Below, piece after piece: positions 1 to 7,895 of a stretch of DNA of 64,000 nt. The stretch's first letter is position 1; every line of letters begins with the position of its first letter. Made by a program: the position numbers and the translations under genes. The stretch spans positions 21,211-85,210 of the forward strand of contig NVXR01000013.1 in NCBI GenBank assembly GCA_002733995.1. The letters run 5' to 3'. The notes beneath the pieces were generated by a model. It saw only the letters and a list, made by a program, of their open reading frames with translations, was not told where the DNA came from and made no database searches. The DNA comes from Desulfotalea sp. (GTDB lineage Bacteria; Desulfobacterota; Desulfobulbia; Desulfobulbales; Desulfocapsaceae).

Positions 1-590
1 CCCGAAACAGTTGGCTCAACAACAATAACCAGAGCCGTTGCACCACCAATTGAGGCGATAACCGGACAACCAATGCCAGGAGGGCCATCGGTTAGAATGA
101 GGTCACAGTCCCGTGCCTCGGCAAGTTTCTTTGTCTCCTGACGCACCAGACTCACCAGTTTCCCAGAATTTTCTTCCGCGATACCAAGCCTTGCGTGAAC
201 CATGGGTCCAAAACGAGTTTCGGATTTATACCACTCACCACATTGCTGAACGGTAAAATCTATGGCTCCTTCCGGACAGAGATCAACACAGACTCCACAC
301 CCTTCACAACTAAATGCATCTATTACAAATTCATCGGATATTGCCTTAAACTTGCACAGCTCCAAACAACGGCCACACTCGACGCAGTCATCCCCGCGAA
401 TAAATGCAATAGAGCCGCCCATAAAGGCGTGAGTCTCCTTCACAACAGGTGCCATCAGTAAATGTAGATCCGCTGCATCAACATCAGCATCACAAAGAAC
501 ACTATTCCCAGCAAGGGCCGCAAAAGAAGCTGTCACACTTGTTTTCCCGGTACCACCCTTTCCACTAACGATTACAAGTTCTCTTATCAT
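1..590 (-). CDS. MinD-type P-loop ATPase with inserted 2[4Fe-4S] ferredoxin domain (3' end outside window)
   Basis: The reading frame is open to the window edge, so the C-terminus is missing. The N-terminus shows a deviant Walker A motif, SGKGGTGKT. Two four-cysteine ferredoxin motifs follow (CVECGRCLELC and CEGCGVCVDLC), then the ATPase motif DGPPGIGCPV. This is the MinD family with a ferredoxin inserted between Walker A and the switch region, found in many anaerobes and in the Desulfovibrio orange-protein cluster, where the ATPases are thought to help assemble or insert a metal cluster. The start is one of two adjacent ATGs. The one at 590 has AAGGAG five bases upstream. The one at 593 would overlap the stop of the preceding ATPase gene as ATGA. 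Either way the two ATPases are translationally coupled and probably work as a pair. Confidence 0.93.
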   Translation of the reverse strand, partial: MIRELVIVSGKGGTGKTSVTASFAALAGNSVLCDADVDAADLHLLMAPVVKETHAFMGGSIAFIRGDDCVECGRCLELCKFKAISDEFVIDAFSCEGCGVCVDLCPEGAIDFTVQQCGEWYKSETRFGPMVHARLGIAEENSGKLVSLVRQETKKLAEARDCDLILTDGPPGIGCPVIASIGGATALVIVVEPTVS

Positions 591-1441
591 CATGACTCCT
601 TCAGATCTGCACTATACTGTTCAATTTTTTCATACAAAGTTCGAAAGGTAATAGCCCACGCAGGAAAAGCCTCGACGATTGGAATCCCCCTGGAATATGC
701 CTCGGCGATTTTTCTCTCAAAAGGTATTTCGAGGAACACCGGAATATTTTCCTGTTTTGCATACTCCTTTACGCCATTATCACCCATGTCAGAGCGATTA
801 ATCACCAGGCCACTGGGAATGCCGAGAACTTTTACCGCCTCAACAGCCAGTTTCAGATCGTGTAAACCAAAAGGAGTAGGTTCTGTGACCATCAACACAA
901 AATCACTGCCTTTCATCGCTGCAATAACCGGGCAGGAGGTTCCAGGAGGTGCGTCAATGATGGTAATCTCACGCTCTCTCTCCTTGGTGCGGACCTTCTT
1001 AATAAGTGGCGGCGACATAGCCTCCCCCACACGTATTCGTCCTGAGTAAAAACCGAGGTCTCCACAATGCCCTGATTCCAGCACTCCCAATTCACGCGTT
1101 GAAGCGGAAATTGCACCCTCTGGACAGACCTCTAGACACCCCTCACAGCTGTGACACATCTCCGGAAAAACGAGCAATGAGTTTCCAGCTACCGCAAGAG
1201 CTGAAAAACGACAAATATCTGTACATTTCCTACAGAGATTACACTTTGCGTCATCGATTTTTGGTACAAAGGTGCTGACCGTTTCTACTTTATCGATGGT
1301 GGGTTTTATAAACAGATGAGCATTGGGTTCTTCGACATCACAATCAAGGAGATTAACGTCTCCTTTTAATGACAGGGCAAGGTTGGTTGCCACCGTAGTT
1401 TTGCCCGTTCCTCCCTTGCCACTTGCAATACTTATGATCAT
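590..1441 (-). CDS. MinD-type P-loop ATPase with inserted 2[4Fe-4S] ferredoxin domain
   Basis: A complete 283-residue protein. Walker A GKGGTGKT is at residues 8-15. Cysteines 67/70/73/77 and 96/99/102/106 form two bacterial ferredoxin motifs, and DAPPGTSCPV lies near residue 164. It is a paralogue of the following gene, whose start overlaps its stop. Family knowledge: cytosolic ATPases of the Mrp/MinD class that carry Fe-S clusters and sit in metal-cofactor assembly loci of strict anaerobes. Here the pair ends an operon beginning with a NifX/ORP-like protein, so a role in assembling or transferring the cofactor held by that protein is a reasonable inference. The exact substrate is unknown. 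Confidence 0.93.
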   Translation of the reverse strand: MIISIASGKGGTGKTTVATNLALSLKGDVNLLDCDVEEPNAHLFIKPTIDKVETVSTFVPKIDDAKCNLCRKCTDICRFSALAVAGNSLLVFPEMCHSCEGCLEVCPEGAISASTRELGVLESGHCGDLGFYSGRIRVGEAMSPPLIKKVRTKEREREITIIDAPPGTSCPVIAAMKGSDFVLMVTEPTPFGLHDLKLAVEAVKVLGIPSGLVINRSDMGDNGVKEYAKQENIPVFLEIPFERKIAEAYSRGIPIVEAFPAWAITFRTLYEKIEQYSADLKES

Positions 1442-1458
1442 TACGCTATCTCCTGGCC

Positions 1459-1839
1459 CTATGAGTTCATAAGTCCTGTTATTGAATTGTGGAGTTCAAC
1501 CAGCCTTGTGGCCTCTGCTATGCCGGGTTTTTCTTCTATTTGCATAAAGAGGCCATACCCTTCCGTTACTTCATGAAACTCATCATGGGTAAGAGAACTC
1601 ACCATGGCGCAGTTAATAAGGGGGTACGATCTCATCAGCTTCTTCACAAAATTAAGGCTTGTGTCATCGTCGAGTCTTGACCCCACAACAAGCACATCCA
1701 CTTTTTCATTTTTTGCGGTATCAAGGGCCTTTTCAGCAGAGCTGAGAACACCCAAAGAATCATCCCACTCCTTGGGTAATCCACTCTTAAAAATATCGAA
1801 CTCACCGGCCTCTCCGGTAACCAGCAATATGCGCGTCAT
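1459..1839 (-). CDS. degenerate receiver-like protein of the orp-type operon
   Basis: A protein of about 126 residues with the alternating pattern of a CheY receiver (RILLVTG, VDVLVVGSRLDD, NCAMVSSLT, IEEKPG). The acidic pair after strand 1 reads GEAGE, and the strand-3 phospho-acceptor position is Gly/Ser rather than Asp. The lysine-proline of strand 5 is kept. It is therefore probably a pseudo-receiver that cannot be phosphorylated in the usual way. Two adjacent ATGs (1842 and 1839) follow GGAG. The second has the better spacing and was chosen. A longer frame to 1908 has no ribosome-binding site. The gene lies between the DUF5320-like gene and the two MinD ATPases. Its function is unknown; a protein-interaction or regulatory role is inferred from fold and position only. 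Confidence 0.75.
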   Translation of the reverse strand: MTRILLVTGEAGEFDIFKSGLPKEWDDSLGVLSSAEKALDTAKNEKVDVLVVGSRLDDDTSLNFVKKLMRSYPLINCAMVSSLTHDEFHEVTEGYGLFMQIEEKPGIAEATRLVELHNSITGLMNS

Positions 1840-1936
1840 CATCTGCTCCAATTGATTAATAAACTTGCCCCAACAAACGGGAATTAAACCGGGATAAGGC
1901 CCTAGCACTCACGTAAATTTAAGGCTACAATCCACC

Positions 1937-2007
1937 CCAGACCTGTTGTTTTTTTAACAAGAAATCTGGAGTAAACACGGGTGAACAAAGAGCTTTTATC
2001 TTTGTTC
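1937..2007 (-). terminator. two intercistronic hairpins inside the orp-type operon
   Basis: The segment 1983-2007 forms an eight-base perfect stem, GAACAAAG/CTTTGTTC, with a nine-base loop overlapping the stop of the DUF5320-like gene. The segment 1937-1969 pairs CCAGA/TCTGG and TTGTT/AACAA around an A/T-only loop. Neither is followed by a clear T-run on the minus strand, so they look more like attenuators or RNA-processing and stability elements than full terminators. Confidence 0.45.
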
Positions 2008-2346
2008 GTTATTTTCTATGGCTTTGGGCGATTCTATTGCACCCTCCATCACTTCTATCTTTTGCACCAATGCCTTGAGCATTGATTGAGTTTTCTGGTA
2101 CTCAGCTTTAAGACTCGCAAGCTCCTCGGCGTCTCCTTGGGTAAATCCAGTAGCTGTATTAATTACTGAATCAAGCTGGCCCTCAGGCGTCTGCAGGTAA
2201 GCATCACAACAACGTCCCCCCAGCCCCTGTCCCTGACCACCCTTGCGTCTTTCAAATGACAATTCATCCGTTCTTCTGCACATTCCATACTGCCTTCCTG
2301 CCTGCGCGCCCTTGCCTCCTGATCCCTGCTTGTTTACCCCTGCCAT
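1996..2346 (-). CDS. DUF5320-like Gly/Cys-rich protein with C-terminal coiled coil
   Basis: A 116-residue protein from the ATG at 2346, which has GGGAGA six bases upstream; an extension to 2406 lacks a site. The N-terminal half is rich in glycine, arginine and cysteine (GMCRR, GGRCCDA). The C-terminal third is a predicted coiled coil (heptad-like LASLKAEYQKTQSMLKALV). The layout resembles the small DUF5320 proteins found next to NifX/NifB-fold and MinD-ferredoxin genes in anaerobes. The cysteines could bind metal. No enzymatic motif is visible. It lies between the NifX-like gene (65-bp gap) and the pseudo-receiver. The family assignment is moderate. Confidence 0.7.
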   Translation of the reverse strand: MAGVNKQGSGGKGAQAGRQYGMCRRTDELSFERRKGGQGQGLGGRCCDAYLQTPEGQLDSVINTATGFTQGDAEELASLKAEYQKTQSMLKALVQKIEVMEGAIESPKAIENNEQR

Positions 2347-2411
2347 AATATGTCTCCCTTTAAAGGTGTGATCAGTTACAGGTGTGCAAAATAATTTTAC
2401 TTGCATACCCT

Positions 2412-2792
2412 CTACTCCTGACTCTCAACCCTTTTATATCTTCCACGGCAACAACGGCCATGACGACATCCCGGCATGGCAAACTCAGTAAAATCCTGAT
2501 TTTCCAGATACGTATCAATGAACGGCTCTACTTCACCCGCCAAAAATGGGGCAACATCTACCCCGGAGGCTTCCAACCGCTTCACTGCAGTTTCACAGAT
2601 GGCTCCGCAAACCAGAAGCTGGACATCATTGTCTCTAAGCAAGACGATAAAACTGTCATAACGACTTGGTTGACACTGCCTGATGTCACGCCCAACGACA
2701 CTCTTCCCATCAACTTCCACTACAAGCAGTGTGCTCGCCGCATCAAAGACCGGCGATATTCGGTTGCCCCAGACAGTAATCGCAATTTTCAT
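2412..2792 (-). CDS. NifX/NifB-fold dinitrogenase cofactor-type protein (orange-protein-like)
   Basis: A 126-residue protein that begins MKIAITVWGNRISPVFDAA, the signature start of the dinitrogenase Fe-Mo-cofactor (NifX/NafY/ORP) fold, where a small RNase H-like domain carries a metal-sulfur cofactor. After the fold it has a Cys/His/Arg tail (GCRHGRCCRGR) that could form an additional metal site. It is the first gene of the minus-strand operon and starts about 38 bases after a -24/-12 promoter. In Desulfovibrio the orange protein has this fold, binds a Mo-Cu-S cluster and is encoded with MinD-ferredoxin ATPases. That parallel supports an ORP-like role. No nif structural genes are in the window, so nitrogen fixation is not implied. 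Confidence 0.85.
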   Translation of the reverse strand: MKIAITVWGNRISPVFDAASTLLVVEVDGKSVVGRDIRQCQPSRYDSFIVLLRDNDVQLLVCGAICETAVKRLEASGVDVAPFLAGEVEPFIDTYLENQDFTEFAMPGCRHGRCCRGRYKRVESQE

Positions 2793-2829
2793 AAGTCAAC
2801 ACTCCTTCTCCATTTCTACTATACCGATT

Positions 2830-2845
2830 AGCAAAATAGGGACCA
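2830..2845 (-). promoter_or_regulatory. sigma-54 (-24/-12) promoter of the NifX/ORP-like operon
   Basis: On the minus strand the sequence reads TGGTCCCTATTTTGCT. It has GG and GC separated by exactly ten bases, with TGG at -24 and TTTTGCT at -12. The start codon of the NifX-like gene follows about 38 bases downstream. The adjacent gene (3201-4583) encodes a sigma-54 activator. The -24 box deviates from TGGCAC at two positions. Confidence 0.72.
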
Positions 2846-2920
2846 CCCTGTAAATAAAAGCGACAACATGCGGTTATTATTATATATTATGATCCAACAA
2901 CGACAAGACAAGGGGGGATA

Positions 2921-2992
2921 GAGTCGCACGGTTGCGACTATTGGGCGGTGCTAGAGTCGCAGACTGCGACTCTAGGTTGCAACGATGCGACC
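2921..2992. promoter_or_regulatory. three tandem TCGCA dyads, probable activator-binding sites
   Basis: Three inverted repeats stand in a row. AGTCGCA-N4-TGCGACT is at 2922-2939. AGTCGCA-N3-TGCGACT is at 2955-2971, within a perfect 12-base-arm palindrome at 2951-2975. GGTTGCA-N4-TGCGACC is at 2975-2992. They begin about 77 bp upstream of the -24 element, the usual distance of upstream activating sequences. The rest of the 408-bp gap (2793-3200) holds a nine-G run at 3117-3125 and no credible gene. Confidence 0.7.
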
Positions 2993-3200
2993 CTATGCGC
3001 CTATTGCTGAGTAACAAATGGAGTAAAACAGATAAACAATGAGAAGGCAGCGACTCCACCAACACGGTCCTAACAACCATATACGGCTGCCAAGCGATGG
3101 TGCGAATCCCTTCAATGGGGGGGGGAAGGCAAGAAAATTCTATTGGCGAAGCCACATACTGCGATGAGTGAAATGTTTTTTCTCGTACCAAAAATGACTT

Positions 3201-4583
3201 CTACGACGTAGTGCGACCACTGCGTCCATCACGACCGGGGAGATCGATTCGATATTTTTTTAATTTCCTAAAGAGAGTACTTTTATGCATACCAAGTTCT
3301 TTAGCCGCGGCCAATCGGTTATAATTACACCGTTTAAGAGCTTCGAGAATAAGATCTGCCTCTGCCACATGTAGATTTTGGACAATGTGCCCCACAGGAA
3401 TTATTGTCTTGCCCTCTATAGAAGCACACAGATTCGTCGGCAAATGTTCCTTGCCGATGGCCCCTTCCTGACAGAGAACAAACCCATGTTCAATTATATT
3501 TTCAAGCTCCCTGATGTTTCCGGGAAAATCATGGGCCAGGAGCAATGCCATTGCCTCTTGGGTAAGACTCGTTAAAAAGCGTCCCTTAATATGGTTAAGT
3601 TTTTCTATAAAATGATCTACGAGAAGAGGTAAATCTTCTTTTCTATCTCGTAAGGCAGGAAGGTTGAAACGAACGATATTGATACGATAAAAAAGATCTC
3701 GCCTAAAACTGCCATCGGCAACCTTACCTTCAAGATCCAGATTAGTTGCAGCGATTATCCTGGTGTCCGTTTTACATTTCTCAACGCTCCCCAAAGGTTG
3801 GAACTCTTTCTCCTCCAGCACCCTCAACAAACGAACTTGAAAGGCAGCACTGGTATCGCCAATTTCATCCAGGAAAATCGTCCCCTTACCAGCCGCTTGA
3901 AAAAGCCCAGGCTTATCTTTCTCCGCCCCGGTAAAGGCTCCAGCTTTATAACCAAACAACTCAGATTCGAGTAATGAATCAGGTAATGCCCCACAGTTAA
4001 TGGCTACAAACGGTTCGTCTTTCCGGCCTGAATGATTGTGAATAGCAGAGGCCATCAGGCCCTTACCCGTGCCCGTTTCCCCCTCAATCAGTACAGTGGA
4101 ATCACTTTCAGCCACCTGGGGTAAAATATTGAATATTTTCTGCATGGACGCACTACGACTAACCATGTCATCGAGCACATAACTCGCTGTAATTTCGCGA
4201 CGTAGTTCTTCAACAAGGGTCCGATCACGAAAGGTTTCAACCCCTCCAAGAATCTCACCCTTGTCATTTTTCAGGGGGGATGTTGACACCCCGATCGGGA
4301 CGCGCTGCTGCCTGTTGTTGATTATATAGGTCGATGTTGAAACAAAGGATTTCTTCTCCTTCATCGTGCGCTTTAAAGCGCAGTCGCCTTCACACATGTT
4401 GGACCGGAACACTTCCCAGCAAAAACGACCGATAGCTTCTTCCCGTGTCGTTCCCGTGATCTTTTCGGCCGCACGATTAAAACTCATTATCCGCCAGTTA
4501 TGGTCGACGGTGAAAACACCATCGGATATCGACTCCAATATAATTTCATTGGCGGCTTCTGAAAAATCTTTTTTCCTGTTCAT
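3201..4583 (-). CDS. sigma-54-dependent activator (PAS-AAA+-Fis)
   Basis: A 460-residue enhancer-binding protein. A PAS domain spans about residues 10-125 and carries cysteines 55, 64 and 68 in a C-x8-C-x3-C pattern suited to redox or metal sensing. The AAA+ domain has Walker A GETGTGKG (168-175), the sigma-54 contact loop GAFTGA (215-220) and Walker B GTIFLDE (234-240). A Fis-type helix-turn-helix closes the protein (about 408-445). It has no receiver domain, so input is presumably through the PAS. Its start overlaps the stop of the upstream esterase gene as TAATG. It lies directly upstream of the NifX/ORP-like operon and its dyads, matching the arrangement in Desulfovibrio, where a sigma-54 activator controls the orange-protein operons. 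It is the obvious candidate to bind 2921-2992. Confidence 0.92.
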   Translation of the reverse strand: MNRKKDFSEAANEIILESISDGVFTVDHNWRIMSFNRAAEKITGTTREEAIGRFCWEVFRSNMCEGDCALKRTMKEKKSFVSTSTYIINNRQQRVPIGVSTSPLKNDKGEILGGVETFRDRTLVEELRREITASYVLDDMVSRSASMQKIFNILPQVAESDSTVLIEGETGTGKGLMASAIHNHSGRKDEPFVAINCGALPDSLLESELFGYKAGAFTGAEKDKPGLFQAAGKGTIFLDEIGDTSAAFQVRLLRVLEEKEFQPLGSVEKCKTDTRIIAATNLDLEGKVADGSFRRDLFYRINIVRFNLPALRDRKEDLPLLVDHFIEKLNHIKGRFLTSLTQEAMALLLAHDFPGNIRELENIIEHGFVLCQEGAIGKEHLPTNLCASIEGKTIIPVGHIVQNLHVAEADLILEALKRCNYNRLAAAKELGMHKSTLFRKLKKYRIDLPGRDGRSGRTTS

Positions 4584-5341
4584 TATCGGTTCACCGAATC
4601 TATAGCCTTCACAACATAGGGATATATATTTTCTACAATCACCCTATAGCCATCGCTATTCGGATGTAAGCCATCGGCCATATTAAGAGTACTATTTGTA
4701 GCCACGCCTTCCAGAAAAAAAGGCATTAACTCCACAGCCATCTCCTCTGCAACTCTTGGGTAAACAGCATTAAACTGTGCCACATAGACAGGCCCGAGAT
4801 TCCAGACCATTCTCATACCCGTTAGCAGAACTTCTACATTAGCCTCCTGTAGCAGCGCAACAATCTCGCATAGATTTTTCTCAAGAAGAGTCGTAGCAAC
4901 ACCGCGCAGACCATCGTTTGCTCCAGTCTCAACAATCACAACATCTGGATTCTGCGTCAATATCCACTCAACCCTCCCAAGGGTTCCACTACTGGTTTCA
5001 CCACTCACCCCCGCATTGATAACCTTATATTGATAGCCATTATCCTGGAGTGCTTTTTCTAAAAGAGCGGGATAGCTCTCACTGAGATCAACTCCAAAAC
5101 CGGCGGTGAGGCTATCACCAAGAGCGACAATTGTTTTCATATCCACCCCCGATATACGGGATATATTTGTTGATATTCGGCTAAAATCATGAGCATTGAA
5201 AGTACTTTCTGTTTTTAGATTATAGGCCCCTAAACGCTCTCCGTTTTCAGTCTGTTGCGGATCTGCTTGCTGGGACTCATCACTACAACCACCAAGACTC
5301 ACCACAAGAATGAGCAGGGTAATACAAAGATTTCTTACCAT
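4583..5341 (-). CDS. GDSL/SGNH-family lipoprotein esterase (TesA-like)
   Basis: About 252 residues from the ATG at 5341; in-frame GTG codons at 5350 and 5347 are alternatives. The N-terminus is a lipoprotein signal ending in a VSLGGC lipobox, so the protein is probably anchored in the envelope. SGNH blocks are clear: catalytic Ser in GDSLTAGFG, the Gly/Asn oxyanion residues (NAGVSG and GANDG) and the Asp-His pair in DGLHPN. Family members are TesA-type acyl-CoA thioesterase/arylesterase/lysophospholipases. An unusually long linker of about 50 residues separates the lipobox from the catalytic domain. In enterobacteria tesA is next to ybbA-ybbP. Here the three are in one direction with ybbP 55 bp upstream. 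Confidence 0.87.
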   Translation of the reverse strand: MVRNLCITLLILVVSLGGCSDESQQADPQQTENGERLGAYNLKTESTFNAHDFSRISTNISRISGVDMKTIVALGDSLTAGFGVDLSESYPALLEKALQDNGYQYKVINAGVSGETSSGTLGRVEWILTQNPDVVIVETGANDGLRGVATTLLEKNLCEIVALLQEANVEVLLTGMRMVWNLGPVYVAQFNAVYPRVAEEMAVELMPFFLEGVATNSTLNMADGLHPNSDGYRVIVENIYPYVVKAIDSVNR

Positions 5342-5396
5342 AACCACCACATTTTACACAATTGTTTCAGGTCGTTGCACTTCACCCAAGCCTCCA

Positions 5397-7895
5397 CTAG
5401 TCCACACTCTTTTGTTGCAGGAAGTGGCCGGGTTTTCGGCGAATAATTGACAGCGACGAAATCACTCCTGTTGAAACCACAACAATACAGGAAAAAAGAA
5501 GTAGAAGAAAACAGAACTGCAAATATGGTCTGTGCCCTATATCAAAGACAAAGGCACACAAGGACCAACTTGCAACCTGGGCGACGATGAAAGCACAGGC
5601 CCCACTGGTCAAGGCCAGAATAAGATTTTCCATGACAAAGACCTTCCAGACGAAGATTGAATTTGCCCCCAATATCTTATAAAAAACAGCTTCCTGTATC
5701 CGTGCAAGACGGGTCGCGAGGATAGAACTCACAAGAATAAGTAAGCCAGCCACAATGGAGAACATCGAGAAAAAGGTAATTACTGAAGAAAGTTTCTCCA
5801 TAATTTTACCTAATTCCTTTGCCGCCTCAGCCACGTTTATAGTGGATATGTTAGGAAATTTTCCAACCACTTTATTTTCAACATGGCCAATATCTCCAGG
5901 TGGCACCGTAAGTGCTGCAAAGAATGTCTGGGGGGCCGAACCAAGGTCCTTTGCAGAAAAAACAAAATAGAAGAAAGGGTAGAGCATCGATCTATTGCGA
6001 CTTCTGATTGAAACAACCTGAGCGGTAACAACCACCCCCTGCACATTAAAGGTAAGGATGTCGCCAAGGCCCATGTCCCCCATCTCGGCCACTGTGTCAA
6101 GGAGAGATACGGGCACAAGTCCTTTCCCTAGATTATCACCAGCAAACATGGATTTCCCTTCAAGCAATACCTCATCGGCAAGCAGCCCCCCACGATAGGT
6201 AAGATTAAACTCCCTCGCAAGGCTATCACCTCTTTTTTTCAGCTCCACGTCTCTACGTATTTTTTCATCATTGATAGCCAGGAGCCGGGCGCGAATAATA
6301 GGAAAGAGTTCTACTCCCCCACCTAGCAGTTCTACAAATGCGTTTTTTTGTTTTTTCTGAATATCAATACAAAATAGGTTTGGGGCATCGTCGGGGTAGG
6401 ATGAAATATACGTGGACCGAAGATCATTTTGAATGAGACCAATCGTCAACAACAGGGTCAAGGCCGAGCTCAGTGTCACTGTAATTGTTTTTGCTGCATT
6501 ACCGGGCCGTAACATACTTCTAAGCGCCTGCCTCAAGGCAAGCCCCCCACCTGAGATCCGGCGGATGAAAAAAATTGCACTACTCACCAAAATCGATATC
6601 AAGGCAACCAGCGCAAAGGTACCACCGACAAAATAGAGAGAAATTTTAACGTCATTGAGCTGTCGAATTATAAGCCCGGTGAAAAGCAGGATACCGCAGA
6701 CAAAAAAGATATACGTTGTTGTCGACTGTTCAGAGATATTTTCTTTGCGCAACACGGCAACAGGTTTTATAGACAGCACACTACGTAGAGGAAAAAATGA
6801 GAAAAATGCAACAACACCAAGTCCCAGAAGAGTTCCCTCTACCGCATCAATAAGCGAAAGCCCCAGTTGAATATTGGCAGGCAACAGGCCTGCAAAAATC
6901 AAGGTGAAATTCTGTTCCAAAACATAGGCAGCAAGTAAGCCCACACCACAGCCAATAAGACTTAAGACAAGAACCAGAACGAGATAGTGGCTAAAGAGAA
7001 AGGCTCCGCTGCCCCCAATAGCCCTGATGATTGCGAGGCTTTTTTCTTTATGACGCAGGAGAGCGACCAGGGAGCTTTGCATACCAACCCCTGCAAGGAG
7101 CATGGTAAAAATAGAAATAAGTGAGAGAAAAAAGAGCAGGTTATCAAAAAAACGCTTAACCCGTGAAGGTGCAGTCGCATAGGTAGCAATACGCTCCGGA
7201 CCTAATCCAGTGTATTGTTGTAGCCTAATTGCAACAGCTTCTGCACTCGCGGAGGCAGCGATTTGAACCAACGCTTCATAGTGCACACGACTGCCAGGCT
7301 GAATAACCTTCATCGCCTGAAGGTCAGACGATGAAACAAAGATACGCGGACCAAAATCGAAGAAATTAACCGGTCGCTGTGACTCACTTACAATCACATC
7401 CACAAGCCTAAAACGCCTTGAACCTACCTGTATTTCTGCCCCCACTTCTACACCGAGTCGAGTAAGCAGGCTCGACGCAACGATTACCGTTCCAGGCTGT
7501 AGGGTATCTTGGAACGATTTTCCAGAGCGAAGCACTACAGATCCATAGAGAGGGTAAAGACTATCCACAGCCTTTATGTTTGCCAGCACCGTCTTCTGCT
7601 CTTCCAGGGCTCTCGCAACAGAAAAAAACTCCCAGGTTTTGCTTACCACTGTTTCAGCTTCTTTATCCACAGCGATAAGTTCGGCACTAAGAGCAGGGCT
7701 AAAAGGTTGATGGGAACGAACAATGACATCGCCACCGTGGAGACTTCTAGCATCACTCAACAATGACTCATTCACATCACGGCGAAAACTGTTTACGGCA
7801 ACCAGGCTGACCAGAGACAAGGCAACACAGACCACAAAAATGAAGCCCTGCCCACGACTGTGGGATATTTCTGAAATAATGAAACGAAAATTCAT
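5397..7895 (-). CDS. ybbP: ABC transporter permease, YbbP-like (FtsX/MacB superfamily)
   Basis: A large 832-residue inner-membrane permease. It has an N-terminal transmembrane segment and a periplasmic domain. A block of about three helices follows (LISIFTMLLAGVGMQSSLVALL region), then a further group, a second periplasmic domain and a C-terminal FtsX domain. This duplicated FtsX layout is typical of YbbP. The start overlaps the stop of the ATPase gene as TAATG, so the two subunits are made together. Family knowledge: YbbA-YbbP is thought to be a mechanotransmission-type complex acting on a periplasmic or lipid substrate with TesA, rather than a classical pump. Conservation of the ybbA-ybbP-tesA trio supports the name. 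Confidence 0.88.
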   Translation of the reverse strand: MNFRFIISEISHSRGQGFIFVVCVALSLVSLVAVNSFRRDVNESLLSDARSLHGGDVIVRSHQPFSPALSAELIAVDKEAETVVSKTWEFFSVARALEEQKTVLANIKAVDSLYPLYGSVVLRSGKSFQDTLQPGTVIVASSLLTRLGVEVGAEIQVGSRRFRLVDVIVSESQRPVNFFDFGPRIFVSSSDLQAMKVIQPGSRVHYEALVQIAASASAEAVAIRLQQYTGLGPERIATYATAPSRVKRFFDNLLFFLSLISIFTMLLAGVGMQSSLVALLRHKEKSLAIIRAIGGSGAFLFSHYLVLVLVLSLIGCGVGLLAAYVLEQNFTLIFAGLLPANIQLGLSLIDAVEGTLLGLGVVAFFSFFPLRSVLSIKPVAVLRKENISEQSTTTYIFFVCGILLFTGLIIRQLNDVKISLYFVGGTFALVALISILVSSAIFFIRRISGGGLALRQALRSMLRPGNAAKTITVTLSSALTLLLTIGLIQNDLRSTYISSYPDDAPNLFCIDIQKKQKNAFVELLGGGVELFPIIRARLLAINDEKIRRDVELKKRGDSLAREFNLTYRGGLLADEVLLEGKSMFAGDNLGKGLVPVSLLDTVAEMGDMGLGDILTFNVQGVVVTAQVVSIRSRNRSMLYPFFYFVFSAKDLGSAPQTFFAALTVPPGDIGHVENKVVGKFPNISTINVAEAAKELGKIMEKLSSVITFFSMFSIVAGLLILVSSILATRLARIQEAVFYKILGANSIFVWKVFVMENLILALTSGACAFIVAQVASWSLCAFVFDIGHRPYLQFCFLLLLFSCIVVVSTGVISSLSIIRRKPGHFLQQKSVD

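Noticed and set aside
2412..2792. Nitrogen-fixation gene (nifX)
   Set aside because: The fold is NifX-like, but no nif genes are in the window and the context is of the orange-protein type.
2880..3191. 103-codon minus-strand frame across the dyads
   Set aside because: It runs through the triple dyad and G-run, has no ribosome-binding site and no recognisable protein features.
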